64,000 nt of DNA from Sequoia sempervirens (GCA_007258455.2 VDFB02275666.1:1-64000), one strand, 5' to 3'; counted from the stretch's first letter, positions 10,690-22,522 are shown. The notes: generated from the sequence alone by a model not told the origin. A program made the numbers and translations.

Positions 10690-11951
10690 AAGTCCAAAGT
10701 CTATTGGATAGCAAATAGAGTAAGATTCATGCATACCGAAAAATATCTGACAAGCCTTCCCTTTCAAAAGAGAATATTCTATATATTGCAAAATAGTGGA
10801 ATGCACTTATTAAAGGGGTCCTCTTCAAAAGGAACTTCAATGGAATTCTACTATAGTGTGTCACCATAGAACAATCGAGGAGAATTATTCACACTTTCCA
10901 TAGTAGTCCCATGAGGCAGAAATTTCTCTGCAAAAACCCCCAATATCAAAATTATGTGCGTCGTACATTTCTAGTCTATGCTATTCAATGACTCATGCTC
11001 TTTGATTAATCCCTACAAGGAATTTCAATTCTTCACCGGAAGAAGGGAAAAAATTGCAATTCCTCTCAACCCAATAGTGGTTGATGAACCCTTTACACAA
11101 TGGGGCCTTGATTTTATTGGGATGATTAATCCTATTTCAAGCACAAGAGATAAATGGATCATCATGACTCCATAATACTTTACTAGATGGATTGAGGCCA
11201 TGCCCTTAAAGAATGCAATAGAGGCAAAGATTGTGAACTTCCTCAAGGAACTGGTAATGAGATTCGGCCCACCAAAGACCATCATCTCCAAAAATGCTAA
11301 GGCTTTCCTGGGTTCTAAGGTATGTCAATTCACACTCGTGCATGACATATTCTTAAAAATGTCATCAAATTACTACCCATAGGGGAATGGTCTGGCTGAG
11401 TCGACTAATAAAAATTTATTCTAACTTATTAAAAGAATTGGGTTGAAACATCTGAAGGAGTGGCACAAGAACATCTGAGCAGTGCTCTGGGAAAACCACA
11501 TAACCCCTAAACAAGTTCTCAAGACTTTTCCATACGAGTTAGTGTACGAGAAGGAAGTGCTTTTCCCATCTCCATGGAGATTCCTGCACTACAGTTCCTT
11601 AAATATCTTGAGGTGGAATGAAATCGAGCCATGGAGGTTCGGTTGGGTGAGTTATTGGAAGTACATGAAAAAGGAGAAAAGGATATAATGGCCATGCCTA
11701 ACTACCAATAGGTGGTTAAGAGATGGTTTGACAAGAAAACCTCAAACAAAGGCCTCAAATGCAGAGACCTAGTGCTAAAGTTCAATGAGAGGTCTTCAAA
11801 GCCTAGCCAACACAAAAAATTCAACAGTCTGTGGGAAGGCCCTTTTAGAATAATTCAATACAAGCAACACAACACATTCAAATTAGAAAATATGGAGAAA
11901 GAATCATTTGGGATTCTAGTTAATGGAATCCACCTCAAATTGTTCAATTAA
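10690..11951 (+). pseudogene. Outer Tat-like element: integrase
   Basis: The integrase core is recognisable from WGLDFIGMINPISS (first catalytic D, about 11110) and YFTRWIEAMPLKNA. The second acidic position reads IISKNAKAFLGS, with K where D is expected. The third motif is YYP-stop-GNGLAES. The C-terminal region (11712-11951, FDKKTSNKGLKCRDLVLKF and WEGPFRIIQY) ends in VNGIHLKLFN, the usual end of plant Tat/Athila pol. Internal stops and the lost aspartate mean it is inactive. The pol stop is at 11949-11951. Confidence 0.75.
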
Positions 11952-12316
11952 GCTTTATTAATTATCCTGCCTGTGTAAATATGCAATTATTGTAAATTTT
12001 CCTTTGTGTTCTTTTATTTAGCCAATCTCTCCAAAGAAACCCATAAAATTGAAAATCAACCCATGTGTGAAATTGAAAAGGTACTCAAACAAGCAGAGAA
12101 AAGGAACCCATAATGCAAAATTGCAAGAAGCAAAAGAGGTAGAAATTATGTAAATGTCATATATTCATTCGATAGTATCATACACTTCAATATTACACTT
12201 CCAACATGGCTTTGAGGCCATACTTTTAAAGTATATCTATATGCTATGCAGTTTTTATATACAATAAAAGCCTTTTTTAGGCATGTATACAAAAGACATA
12301 TGAAAAGTGTTGAGAC
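11952..12316. other. Non-coding spacer between pol and the antisense ORF
   Basis: AT-rich sequence with no reading frame I can support. It includes a purine-rich stretch around 12070-12145, but I see no LTR start after it. It probably belongs to the 3' untranslated part of the outer element. Confidence 0.4.
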
Positions 12317-12889
12317 TTAAACAACAGCAATAGGAGCATCATCAACAACAACATTTGGAACAACTTCATTAGCAAGATCAATAGGAGCAGTAGGATCATA
12401 AATAACAACAGGGGTGTCAATAGTAGCAATAACCAATAGTGGAGGATATGCCAAGTCCCTAAAGTCAGTATACCACTCCACGTCGTATAACAACACTACA
12501 TTATAGCAACACAACAAGAAGCGGCAGGCGCAAGTGACCCTTTGGTGGTGCTCTTCATGTGTCAAAATGTGGAATCCACTTAGGAATGACACCCACAACA
12601 CCATTGCATATTCTTCAATATGTTTGCAGAGGTCGCTCATCGTAGGAATACCCAGGCCATACACTGCATTCGCCACAATTTCTCCAAGGCTGCCAAGGTA
12701 CCACTTCAGGAAGATTTCCAACACGAGTCATAGAATCATTAGCTTAGGGACCTGTATATCAAGCAAGGATGCAACAAAGTGAGAGAAAATGTCACTATTA
12801 ACCCTATACTTATATTTGTACTCTATATAGTCCCTACCCAAAACCAACTTCATTGCTATGATAGCTAGAAAGTGCTTATTCTTTGTCAT
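12317..12889 (-). pseudogene. Antisense additional ORF downstream of integrase
   Basis: On the minus strand an ORF runs from ATG at 12889 (MTKNKHFLAIIAMKLVLGRD) to the stop at 12317, 191 codons in one frame with a single internal TGA just upstream of 12724. The C-terminal 30 residues are rich in V, P, D and A (PTAPIDLANEVVPNVVVDD). I do not recognise a domain. The location, 365 bp after pol on the opposite strand, matches the antisense additional ORFs known from some Tat-lineage retrotransposons such as Grande (established knowledge). Assigning this ORF to that class is an inference from position only. A TATA-like box lies 160 bp upstream on the same strand. Confidence 0.5.
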
Positions 12890-13858
12890 TCATTTCAAGT
12901 GCCTATTTGAAACTTCACCTAAGAAAGTTGTCTAAGACTTATTTCTTGTGAGCCTAATAGGAGTATTCATGATGCCTAAGTATACCTAGCTACCAAAGTG
13001 CCAATTCTTCCCAATTGCTATGTGCAATTCTGCTATTGTCTAAGGGTCTATTTATAGAAATAGCCATGATATTTGAGGTACCTGTGTGCCATAAGCATGA
13101 TGCTAATCAAGTATTAACTTAAAAACTCCACCAAGAGTCGACTCGAATTTTCCACCCAGTTGTGTCTGCCATGTATGAATTGTTGCATGTGAGGTTAAGG
13201 AGAGGTAATTAATTAGCACAATTTGGTGGTAGTACCAAGTGATTTTCCATATGATCAGGTGTTGATGTGTCACATTGCAAGCATGTTTCAATCTCCAAGT
13301 TAGAACTCAAATCTTTTCAAAGTACTCATTGCATATTTGGCTTAATCATCCTTTTTAGGATATTAATTTCCAAGCATGAGAAGGTTTATACGCCTTCAAT
13401 CACGGGCTCAATTTCCCAAGAAAATCGCATTGTAGGACATGATTACTAAATGCCATTATGAATTCTTGTCTTTTCAAAAGAGCAAGAAATTCATTTCACA
13501 CAAGCAAAGGAGTTGCTGGTACATGTTGAATTTAATGCAGAAAGGCAACCACTCTCTACCACTCTAAGTTGAGAAAAAGCTAAATGTTGCATGCAAAGGA
13601 ATAAACATTACGAAAAGCTTCCTGAGTATGCTATCAAATGCAAAGAGTTTTGAGTCTAGATTTTCTAAAGAACACAAGTGAATTTTAGTATGTTTGAGTA
13701 TCAAAGAAATCCACAGAACCCTGAAATGGCCAATAATCCTTAGATAGAAGTGCAAGGAGAGGTGACACAAATCTTGTTTGATGCCATGCATGTAGCACCC
13801 ATAGCCAATATTTTTGGTGATACCTCTTATGCTTTGCCTGGTATCCCAAAGAAGCTGA
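12890..13858. other. Non-coding stretch upstream of the antisense ORF
   Basis: Moderately AT-rich, with no supported coding region. Apart from the TATA-like box at 13049-13056 I see no repeats or LTR ends. The minus-strand ORF at 13564-14037 overlaps a better plus-strand reading and is judged a shadow. Confidence 0.4.
13049..13056 (-). promoter_or_regulatory. TATA-like box for the antisense ORF
   Basis: The minus strand reads CTATAAATAG here, a canonical plant TATA box, 160 bp before the ATG at 12889. A start site about 30 bp downstream would leave a leader of roughly 130 bp. Function is inferred. Confidence 0.4.
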
Positions 13859-14640
13859 AGTGGATTCCAATGTGGGCCGCAGAGAAGTAGAAAACTCACC
13901 AGGACTAGAATGAGATAATGGAGGAATGGGATAACATTCATGATCCTATCCTCAGAAATAACCCTAAGAGTCTTAGGGAAGTAGCTTGTGAAAGAATGAA
14001 AGTGGCCACTAGCGAGTGGCAATTGGAGTACAAGCAATGGTTCTATGGTCTCTCATAATATATGGTCCCTTTTGTGCATTACTACCTAGAGATAGTTCAT
14101 AAGGGAATTTAGTGTTTCAACCCAGATACCAGCATTGAAAGCCGAGATTTGAGAGTTATAATAACTAAGGATGCTATTAGAGACATGTTGTGCATCCCAA
14201 AATGGGACTCTAGAGCAGAGAAGATGGAGTCATTCACTCTAGAAAATGGGGACAAAATATGGAGAAGAAGAGATTATGAGTTATGGACTTGTATAACCAG
14301 GAAACTAAAGACCTCAGTAGGATTTCAAAAAGTTTCCAAAAATTATAGGTGCACATCACTTTTAAACAGGATATGTAGGATTCCCTCTCTATGATGGCTT
14401 TCTTTTGTGGTATGGACGAGGAAAAATGGGTACAAGAGTTTCAACTAGGTCTGGGTTTTCAGTTGAAGAGGCAACATTCCTTATTCTAGTATGACTTCAG
14501 GGAAGTCATCATTCAAGAAATGATGAGCAAAATCAAGGAATAAAAAACACAACATAAGTTTAGGTTTCCTTCTCTCCTTGCTCATATGTTTTTACATCAG
14601 AATCCTAACTTCAAAAAAATATGAGGCTAGCTCTTTTTAA
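13859..14640 (+). pseudogene. Decayed retroelement-associated ORF, N-terminal part
   Basis: A plus-strand reading with scattered stops runs from about 13859: NEIMEEWDNIHDPILRNN, ACERMKVATSEWQLEYKQW, then LRVIITKDAIRDMLCIPKW (near 14150-14200) and EVIIQEMMSKIKE with FRFPSLLAHMFLHQN (14500-14620). I recognise no named domain. The short pattern of an I-rich helix ending in IP recalls the N-terminal part of the long ORF at 40316-44335 (GITKTFHIPTFPH). Both may be accessory ORFs of Tat/Ogre-like elements, which is inference. The reading is cut by the LTR-like block at 14859. Confidence 0.45.
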
Positions 14641-14858
14641 TGAAAAAGGAATAAGAAGGCTATTTTATGTATGAACTCCTCTCCTCTCTACAACTTGTGA
14701 CTATTATGCATTCTCGGATTATTTCTTGACTTTGATTCTGCAAGACTTGAGTGAGGATGGAAATCTTTATCAACTTTCTACTGACCAAATAGCGTGGATG
14801 TAGAATTTCACTCCTAAATGCTGTAAGGAAAACAGAGGTATGGAAACACTTTCCTAAT

Positions 14859-16405
14859 GTCAATACCACAGGGAAGAATGCAGACGGTACTTTTAATTTT
14901 CTAATTCCAATTCAATTAAGACACACATGAAAGATTTATAGAAACATAACAAAAACATAAAGACAAATGAACACTAGATTTACGTGGGTAAACCCTATCA
15001 AGAAAAAGCCCACCACACCAAGCTGAATCTCTTTGTATTTCAGTAATAAAAAAATTACATACAATGCAAAGATACCACTCTCTAGTATTATTTTATAGTA
15101 GCTTCATTCACTGTTCATCTAGTTACAGAAAATGCTCTCAAGAATCCGATTCATTTTTAGAATTGATCTCCTTTTATCTTATCACATTCTGATTTTTATC
15201 TTTTATTCATCCTTATCCGCCATTGCCCCATCATAGAAAGTTTCCTCTTGAGTGTTGATTTTTCCCTGCATGCAGTTCAGCTCCAACATCGTAACTGTTG
15301 CAAAAATATAACTACCATCCATTTAAAATTTGCTTCCTCTGATTGGTCCATGAGGCTCCACATAGGATGGTCAATTTGGTCAAAGGCATTCAAACTTTGT
15401 TGGCATATCGGTGAGACACTAATAGTGTCTCCCTGATGCCACAAAGTCTTCACTATCGATATTGTCATAGGTCCCAATAGTCGGCAAGATGTTATAGAAA
15501 AGGCCACAAGTCATACCGAAACCACCGACATCCATTTCATTTCTATCGGCAAGAGTTTCTCCATCAGCAAGATGTTTTACCGAGCTCACAAGTTGCATCG
15601 ACTTTAGTTTTCCCTTCAGCAAGACTATCGCTCTTTAGTGAGACCACATATCGATATCCTAAGTCACACCGAAGAGTCATACTATCGGAAAAACATTTCG
15701 CTCTCGCCAAGACCTCCCATTGAGTCTTCATGTTGTTCTGAAGCATCCACCAGTCGGCGAGACTCATCACTTTCGCTAGGACTTCATACCGAGGTCCTAA
15801 GTCATACCGAGCGCCCCAATCACTAGTCAGCAAGATTTATCACCTTCGCCGAGAGTTCTTATTGAAATCATATGTTACACCAATGACCATTTACTATTGG
15901 CAAGACTCTGTTCAAGTCATACTGAAACATTGGCTTTTCCATCGGTGAGACCTCACAAGTCGCCAAGACTTCATACCGATCACCTTGAGCTACTCCAATG
16001 ACTTCAGTTGTATCCCTGTTGGCATGACCTTCCATTCTCACTGGGACATCTTACCAAAGCCCTTATGTTAGCACTATGATCTATTGGTGAGACTCCCTTT
16101 AATCACTGGGACTTCATATCGAGCGATCAAGTCACCCCGAAGACCCTAGTCACTGTGAGTCTCCCCGACACCCAATAAGAAACAACACTATCGGCCAGAG
16201 ATCTCCTACTCGACAAAAGGTCACAGCGAATGCTTCTAGTCATAGCGATAACATCATTCGGCAAGACATCTGCTTTGTCTTGGCAATATGAACATTTCAA
16301 GAGAATTCAGAATAACTAGTCGGCTAGACATGATTAATGTCATAGCGACTTTGCCCTCCAGGAGTTACATGTCAGTATGGATTGAGGCAAATATTCCAAC
16401 AAGTG
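14859..16405. repeat. LTR-like insertion (solo LTR or small element) splitting the ORF
   Basis: The block starts TGTCAATACCACAG, similar to starts of some plant LTRs. It contains a TTTACGTGGGTAAACCC segment near 14980 like the conserved motif of certain plant Copia LTRs. It holds the degenerate CGGCAAGAC repeat and could end at CCAACA (16405). The coding reading before (to about 14640) and after (from 16441) fits one ORF series. I found no clear target-site duplication, so the borders are uncertain. Confidence 0.35.
15478..16290. repeat. Degenerate CGGCAAGAC / CATACCGA interspersed repeat
   Basis: About sixteen variants of TCGGCAAGAC (for example at 15481, 15547, 15697, 15752, 15961 and 16258) occur within roughly 800 bp. 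They are spaced irregularly by 20-110 bp and interleaved with variants of CATACCGAAG. The stretch is richer in C, G and CpG than its surroundings. It is not a perfect tandem array, and it has no constant repeats or leader that would suggest CRISPR. Confidence 0.6.
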
Positions 16406-16440
16406 CGACTGGTTTCTCAGAGAGGATTTCACATTCATTA

Positions 16441-17190
16441 GGATGCACAACTTTACCAAGGAATTGTTCTGGCTCCTATCATGCATCACAAATAAAGTGT
16501 TGGCCCTTGAGATGTTCCAGAAAGTTTCAATTATTGACTATATCTTTTGTGGAGGGAAGGCCAAGAAGAATGGATTTTTCCTCTACCCAGTGAGCTTCAA
16601 AATAGTGGTTATGGAAAAGAAGCAGACACATAAGTTGCTAGAGGAAAAGTTGGCTCATTTGGGGCTAGTATTGATTTGTGACAAATGGAAATATAACCTT
16701 GATAATGACTTAGTAGGCACAAACATTCAGGTGATTCACAACCCCCAACATTACTAGGAAAAGTGGTGGAATCCCTTGTTAGAACAAGATGATCTATTTA
16801 TAGATTTGGTTCACATTCATATAAAGGATAAGATATCGCCATGGCTCAATTTCTATTTTCCTTTGGAAAAATTTAATGAGAGGTACCAAATGGGGGCCAT
16901 CCTTCATAATAATTTGGCCAATTATTAGAACTATAGTGAGGAAAAGATTAAATATTTTTGAGTTTATCATCAAGAAATCCAATGCCTTGATGCCCCGTTC
17001 CAAGACATAAGAAAGGATGAAAAATTTGATACTCTATGGAACCAAGTGCATGATGAGGATGTTGATCTAGAGGAGGCTAGAAAATATAGAGGGAAGGGGA
17101 AGGAGAAGGAAAAGGAAGTAAAGATGACCCCAACACAAAAAGTTGGACAAGTAGCGAAGTAGCCTAATACAACTACTCCAAAGCTATGAC
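16441..17190 (+). pseudogene. Decayed retroelement-associated ORF, middle part
   Basis: From 16443 the plus strand reads MHNFTKELFWLLSCITNKV, then GGKAKKNGFFLYPVSFKIVV and KLLEEKLAHLGLVLICDKWK. After an in-frame TAG at 16755 it continues with KWWNPLLEQDDLFIDLVHIH and ends in a charged run EARKYRGKGKEKEKEVK near 17110. No known domain is recognised. The charged tail resembles the linker of the 40-44 kb ORF in composition. It continues the series begun at 13859. Confidence 0.45.
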
Positions 17191-18110
17191 TAAATATATC
17201 ATGTTTGGGAGCCTCACAGACACACACATGGGTCATGAAAAGACCCAAAGTATCCCAACAAGAACCATTGGAGGTCATATAGGTGGAAAATTACCCATGA
17301 AACAAAAGATAGCACATAGATGTAGCTTCTGGAGAGGGATCACAAGATCTTGCAACAAGCCAGGGATCAGAATCCTCCATAGCCTAGGTATCTTTCTCTC
17401 TCCCTCTTCTTGATTCATAATCTCTACCTTATTCCGCTATCTCTACATAACCCATCACTTCAAGTTTCAACCTTTCTTTCTCTACTTCTATTGCAATGAT
17501 TGTGGGAGGTTTCTCTCAATTCTCCCAAGTAGGAATATTTTCTTTTACTCCCCCGTGGGTTACTCCACCTTTCATCAGAGCCTAGTCTGCATCTACTATT
17601 GCTTCACTTTTTACATTTGATGTGTCAGCTCTAACCTAGCTTGCTCAATAAATGGAGTTTGTTGTACCTCTGCTATAGTCGCCACTTCCCATGAGTCCTT
17701 CTATCATTTCATAGACTAGGCCTTGGTATATTCCCCCCTTCTCCCAACAAACGCTCTCCCTTCCAAAGAAGAAATCAACCAGAACCACTAGTCTATCATT
17801 CCCTTTTGTTGTTCCTCTCAGTACACCCTTTGCAGGCAAGCTAATTAGATCGCTAGTAGAATTTTTTTCAGAGGGTGATAAAAAAAGACAAGCATGGGCT
17901 CTCAAGCTCCAAAAGCAAAGGGAAAAAGATGCTAAAAGGCCAACCGCTCGAGCCAAAGGTGTAGACACCTTTCAACGAGGCTTAGTAATCATTGCATTTT
18001 GCTCCCATTTATCCAAATGTCATCAAATCTCAAGGGGAGATGTGACCAAAAGATTACACCATCTATGCTATGGGACTTGATTTGCAAGTGGCCAAACCAT
18101 AGGATAAAGT
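17191..18110 (+). pseudogene. Serine/proline-rich linker of the decayed ORF
   Basis: The stretch reads poorly in every frame. Around 17730-17980 one frame gives a coding-like segment rich in S, T, P and basic residues, with KLIRSLVEFFSEGDKKRQAW and KLQKQREKDAKRPTARAKG. Position and composition fit a flexible linker before the coiled-coil part. Support is weak. Confidence 0.3.
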
Positions 18111-19460
18111 TGAGCTCATGGAGGAGACCCAGCATGTGGTTACCACTGACTTTCTCAAGACTGGTCACCAATTGAAGAAGAAAGAAGATGAGCTAAAAAA
18201 TGTGAAGGAGAGGATAGAGGTCCTACTAAAGGATAAGGCAAGGGACGTTCAATTTGCATGCTTTTCATGGCAAGTGGAAATAGAACAAGCCAGACTCCAA
18301 GGGGAACTCGCAAAGTTCCAATCCCAAGATCCAAACTTGGTTGTTGATTTGCAACAAAAAAACTAAGAATTATAGGACTAGTTGGCATGGGCAAAGGAGG
18401 AGATGCAACAAAATAATGAAGAGTTTCAACATCAATGTGCTCAATTGGAGAAAATAATGTAGCAAAAGGAAACAAACTTCCAGGGCCAACAATCTCAATT
18501 CGAGAAGGAAATCTAGGAGGTATGGCTCTCCCTGGATAGGGAGTCTACAACTAGAAGCCAGGCTAAGGAAAAATAGATTGTTGAGTTAAGAACCCCTAGG
18601 AACAACTCTTTGTTGTAGACAAAAGAATTGTGGAACTGATGTGGAATGTTGGGATGAAGGATGTAGAAATTGGTCTTTTGAAGAATCCTACCCAACCCCC
18701 TACTGTCCAGTCAGAAGTCCTTCTAATATCCCAACAAATATATGTTTCATACTGGGAAAAGGTCAAGGCCTTCTATTTGACTCTTTAGCTGACGCTTTAG
18801 TTCATGGCAGAGGCAACAAGTTTAAGTAGGGAGGTTTGCAAAACAATTGAGCAATTCCAACAATTCATTGTGGTAAAGGTTATTGAGGTGTAAAAATTAT
18901 TGGATAAGTTGTACACAGTGCCAAATGAGGACTTAGTGCACGTGGGGATTGACAACCAGAAGTTAGTTGCCAAGATAGTAAAAGAGTTCATCTATTTCCA
19001 CACAACCATCCTCCATGCTAGCGATTGCTCTACCACACTGGGTCAAACTATGAACATGTAGGTGAAATTCTCCCAACTGATGCAAATGGGCTTGCACTCC
19101 CTTTTTTTTTTTGATGATTCAGTGGCCACAATGGAGTAGATTGCAATAAAGATTGAGGAGAAGTAGTAGGAAATATCCACTTTTCAAAACTTTAGTCAAC
19201 ACCCTACTACTGAGGATATTGAGGGCATCACTCATCAGACAGTGCGACTATAATTTCAACTTGAGTCCAAGACTAGGATATCCATGAAGCTGCCATTCAA
19301 AGAAGTGATCGGTCTACATGAAGTGCAAGACAATCTACACAACATATCAAGACCATTCCAGACTGACTGGCTGCCTCTGCAAACTTCTCTCTTAGAGCTC
19401 TAATTACATTGCCCATTGAATAAGGCTCTGGTCTTTGAACCAAAATTTTTTTGGTTTCTC
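18111..19460 (+). pseudogene. Decayed retroelement-associated ORF, coiled-coil C-terminal part
   Basis: From 18118 the reading METTQHVVTT-like start gives a strongly helical, charged segment (KKKEDELKNVKERIEVLLKD, then EEMQQNNEEFQHQCAQLEK) typical of a coiled coil. After several stops it continues at about 18830-19240 (VCKTIEQFQQFIVVKVIEV, KIVKEFIYFHTTILHA). No enzyme motif is visible. The order of globular N-terminus, low-complexity linker and coiled coil matches the ORF at 40316-44335. The region is non-functional as it stands. Confidence 0.45.
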
Positions 19461-20639
19461 ATTCCATAGAAGAAACACCCCTGGTAGTTTCCAAAAGTTG
19501 TAGATATAAAATCCCTTGAGCTCCCTTCGGGTTGATAATACTATTTTTCTTGGCTTCCGCCTATGCCCCATATATTTGAATATCTTCGGGCCCCTTTTTG
19601 AAGTGCTTCATCAGCTGCCACCATGTGTCCATTGTGTGCTCCTCGCAAGGATTTCCTCCTCCGCTTCTCTTTTGAGCCCCACCATGCTTCCATGTGTTAG
19701 TAATGTGGGAATTTGAAGCCTGCTTCCCTTTGCTTCTCAACCGAGCTTCGCCCGTGTGCCACATAGCATCGTTCCATAGAAAATTTTTGGTGGACACCAC
19801 AATCAATGCTAGCAACAAAAACTTCTCCATGTGTCTTCTCCATAGGGATTTCATCTAAGGGAAGGAAATCATGAACAACAAGACCCACCCTTTTGCCACG
19901 TGTCCTAACTGACTTCGTGGGTGAGCCACACATGTTTGCATGAGGTTCTACTACTTCTATGCTAGGACCACCACCATCATTTGTAAAAGATGTATTTGGC
20001 TCGAGGGTGACTTTGTTCTATGGCTTAGAATATTTTTTTGTTGCAACGGCCTTGGGAAATCATTGTTGTGGACATCATTGCTTGTGATGAAGGAATATTG
20101 TCTATTACTAGATTTCAAGCAGTGGGATTATTTTCTATAAATACTGCTTCCTCTTTCCAAAAATGAGTTTGGAACATACATAAAAATTGTGAAAAGACAC
20201 TAGGAATTTTGTATTGTTTTCGATTATTGTATAAGACTTACAGATTGTGCCTTTGTTCAACCTTTCTTTTTCTTAGTTATTTGACAAAGCATTATACTGT
20301 GCCATTACTGTATTGAGTAGTTTATTTGTAGAACTTCTATGATTTCATTATAAGTTTGTTGATTTAGACCATGTCTTTGACTCTTCTTTTTAGTAAATGT
20401 GTATGGGAGTTATTTTATGCTATTGGATGAATTATTCAAGTTTTTATCTTTGATTTATTTTATTCTAGGACATGTAGATTGTTGAACAAACCCTTAAAAC
20501 CCATCCAAAAGATAGATTTACTATGCCCACACCTACATCTTGGTGCATCGCCTTACATATTTATTTTATATATTTGCTTCCTTTTCCCATTCCAAATCCC
20601 AAATTATAGAATAAGCAAACATCTTTAAAAACCCGAAGG
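19461..20639 (+). repeat. Probable LTR remnant with TATA box
   Basis: Non-coding stretch after the decayed ORF. A canonical TATAAATA (20136-20143) is followed by a T-rich region, the layout of a plant LTR U3-R segment. I could not find the partner LTR or a defined TG/CA border, so this is an inference from position and the TATA box. Confidence 0.35.
20136..20143 (+). promoter_or_regulatory. TATA box in LTR-like region
   Basis: The sequence TCTATAAATACTGC carries a textbook plant TATA box. It probably belongs to the LTR-like stretch 19461-20639. Confidence 0.45.
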
Positions 20640-21930
20640 TCACTTAGTTTAGCATAATTGGTCCCCCCATTAACTGAGTTTCCCATAAGGCTGGTGCTTG
20701 TCAAATTTTGGACTCAATAGGTAACTTAGAAATTATCCTTGGATCAACAAAAAATTTAGTGGCTCTAGTATCAATTAGAATTAAAAAAAAATGCCACATA
20801 GCTTCCTTGAGAGTTGTATTAGTGATGCTTGATATTCAGCTTGCCTATTATCCACCGCCGCATTGATTTGATGTTGATTTCCTTCCTTTCACACCTTGGA
20901 ATGTTGTGGAAAACTTGAGGCATAGTGGTCACCTCTATAGGTGTAGCAACCATCACGAGGCCCTTTCCAACATCCCAACCTATCTTCCTTGGAGCTCTTT
21001 TGCTTATTATAAAAATTTCCTTTATTGATGTTGGATTTCTTGTTCTTTTTGCCACAACTACCCTTTTTTTGCTCTTGTGAGTCACTTCCCCTCTTCAAAT
21101 TCTTGATCTGGGAGGGTTTGTCTCCTTTTTGAAACTTCTTGTTTGTAAACCAAGACTTAGAATCTAAATTCTTTTAGAAATTGAACAGCTATTGCAAAAT
21201 TTGTTCTTTCTTGGTGGCCTTCTCAAAGACCTCCTCCATGGTAAGGGGGTTATGTATGTCCACCTTTGCTCCAATATCCAGCCTTAACTCAAGTATAAAC
21301 TTCCAGATTCAAAATCTCTCATTGGTTTGGTATTGAGGCACATACTTTGGAAAATGAGTGAAATTTTCACAATACTAAGTTACTGACATGCTCCCTTGAG
21401 CTAAGTTCAAGAACTCTATCATCTTCTTATCAAAGAAGTGTTGAGGGAGCCACCTTTTTCAAAAATGTTGGAGAAACTATTCCTAGCTGGTCTCTCCAAG
21501 TTGTAGTTTCTATTCTACCATTTCATTGTCCCACCATGTAGTTGCCTCACCAAAGAGATTGTATGCTCTAATACAACCTTAGTTTCATTTGATAAATTTC
21601 AAAGCCTGAAGTACTTCTCCATTTCAATGATCCATGCTTCCACTCCATATCTAATGGTTTTGTTTTCAAACTTTGGTAGAGCCACCCTTTTCAGCTCCTT
21701 ATCAACCTCTCCTTTGATTCTATCTCAGTTATTAACATTGATATCTCTATTCCCTTGTGTTTTTTCCTCATTCATCTGATTTTTACCATCTCACATTCCT
21801 CAAAATTCTCCTTCCAAATGGTCCATTTTGTTTTCCTATCAGTTTAGGAGATCGAGTATTATATCCAGGTTTTCATTCTGACCTTGATTTTGACCACCAT
21901 TTGAACCTCCATTCCTGGTATTCACCATGA
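20640..21930 (-). pseudogene. Gypsy gag-protease remnant, minus strand
   Basis: Reading leftward from ATG at about 21930 (MVNTRNGGSNGGQNQGQNEN), a capsid-like segment (LPKFENKTIRYGVEAWIIEM, then EKYFRL) appears near 21600-21690. At 20960-20885 there is a C-x2-C-x3-H-x4-C-type zinc knuckle (GCYTYRGDHYASSFP) in which the second and last cysteines are replaced by Y and F. It is followed near 20780 by a protease-like IDTRATKFFVDPR. Many stops and frame changes are present. RT and everything beyond are missing, so the element is truncated at about 20640. The right part (from 21560) is repeated after the assembly gap at 54210. Confidence 0.7.
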
Positions 21931-22327
21931 TGGTTCACGAATGACCTGCACCATAGCTTGTGTTTAGCGTAATTGACACAAGTTTTCTATATTTAATTAT
22001 TCAAACACATAATTCTAATATTTATGGCATGCAATCTTAAAAGGATTCTCATGTTCATTCAAATCAAAGATAAGTCATTCAAGCTCACAACTTTGAACAC
22101 AAGAATGACTTTCTTTATTTATAACAATATTGGATTACAAAGATCCCAATTTATAAATTTTTCCCTCCTTAATAGGTGGGCTATTCATTATCAAATAGAG
22201 GAAAATCCTCTAGGGCCTCATTAGAGTCTATTACAACCTTCTTGGAAGAGGCAAGATATGCACACATACACTCCTTTTCCTCTTTAATTAGAATGGGTGT
22301 ATTGGGTCTGCACCTCAAAGGCCAATA

Positions 22328-22522
22328 TCAAATTGTAGAAGATTTCTTAGTCTTTGCAGTGTGCTTAGGATCTTCAATTTTCTTGCGCCTCTCTAACTTA
22401 AGTTGAGTAAGGGTGTGTTCCAAGGTCTCATCATTGAGAATCTTAGGTTGAACTTTAGGTGTTGTGTTCTCTTCAACAACTTTCCTTTTATTAGTCCTAA
22501 TGATCCTTCCCTTTTTTTCCAA
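22328..22522 (-). CDS. Short basic ORF in the gypsy leader region, hypothetical
   Basis: A 64-codon minus-strand ORF (MEKKGRIIRTNKRKVVEENT) rich in K and R lies between the primer-binding site (22653) and gag (21930) of the minus-strand remnant. It is unchanged in the second copy (54978-55172). I recognise no domain, and it may be only leader sequence. Confidence 0.3.
   Translation of the reverse strand: MEKKGRIIRTNKRKVVEENTTPKVQPKILNDETLEHTLTQLKLERRKKIEDPKHTAKTKKSSTI

Noticed and set aside
13564..14037. Minus-strand ORF of 157 codons
   Set aside because: It overlaps the better-supported plus-strand reading with LRVIITKDAIRDMLCIP and has no recognisable content.
15478..16290. CRISPR-like array
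   Set aside because: Repeats vary in sequence and spacing, and the context is a plant LTR region.
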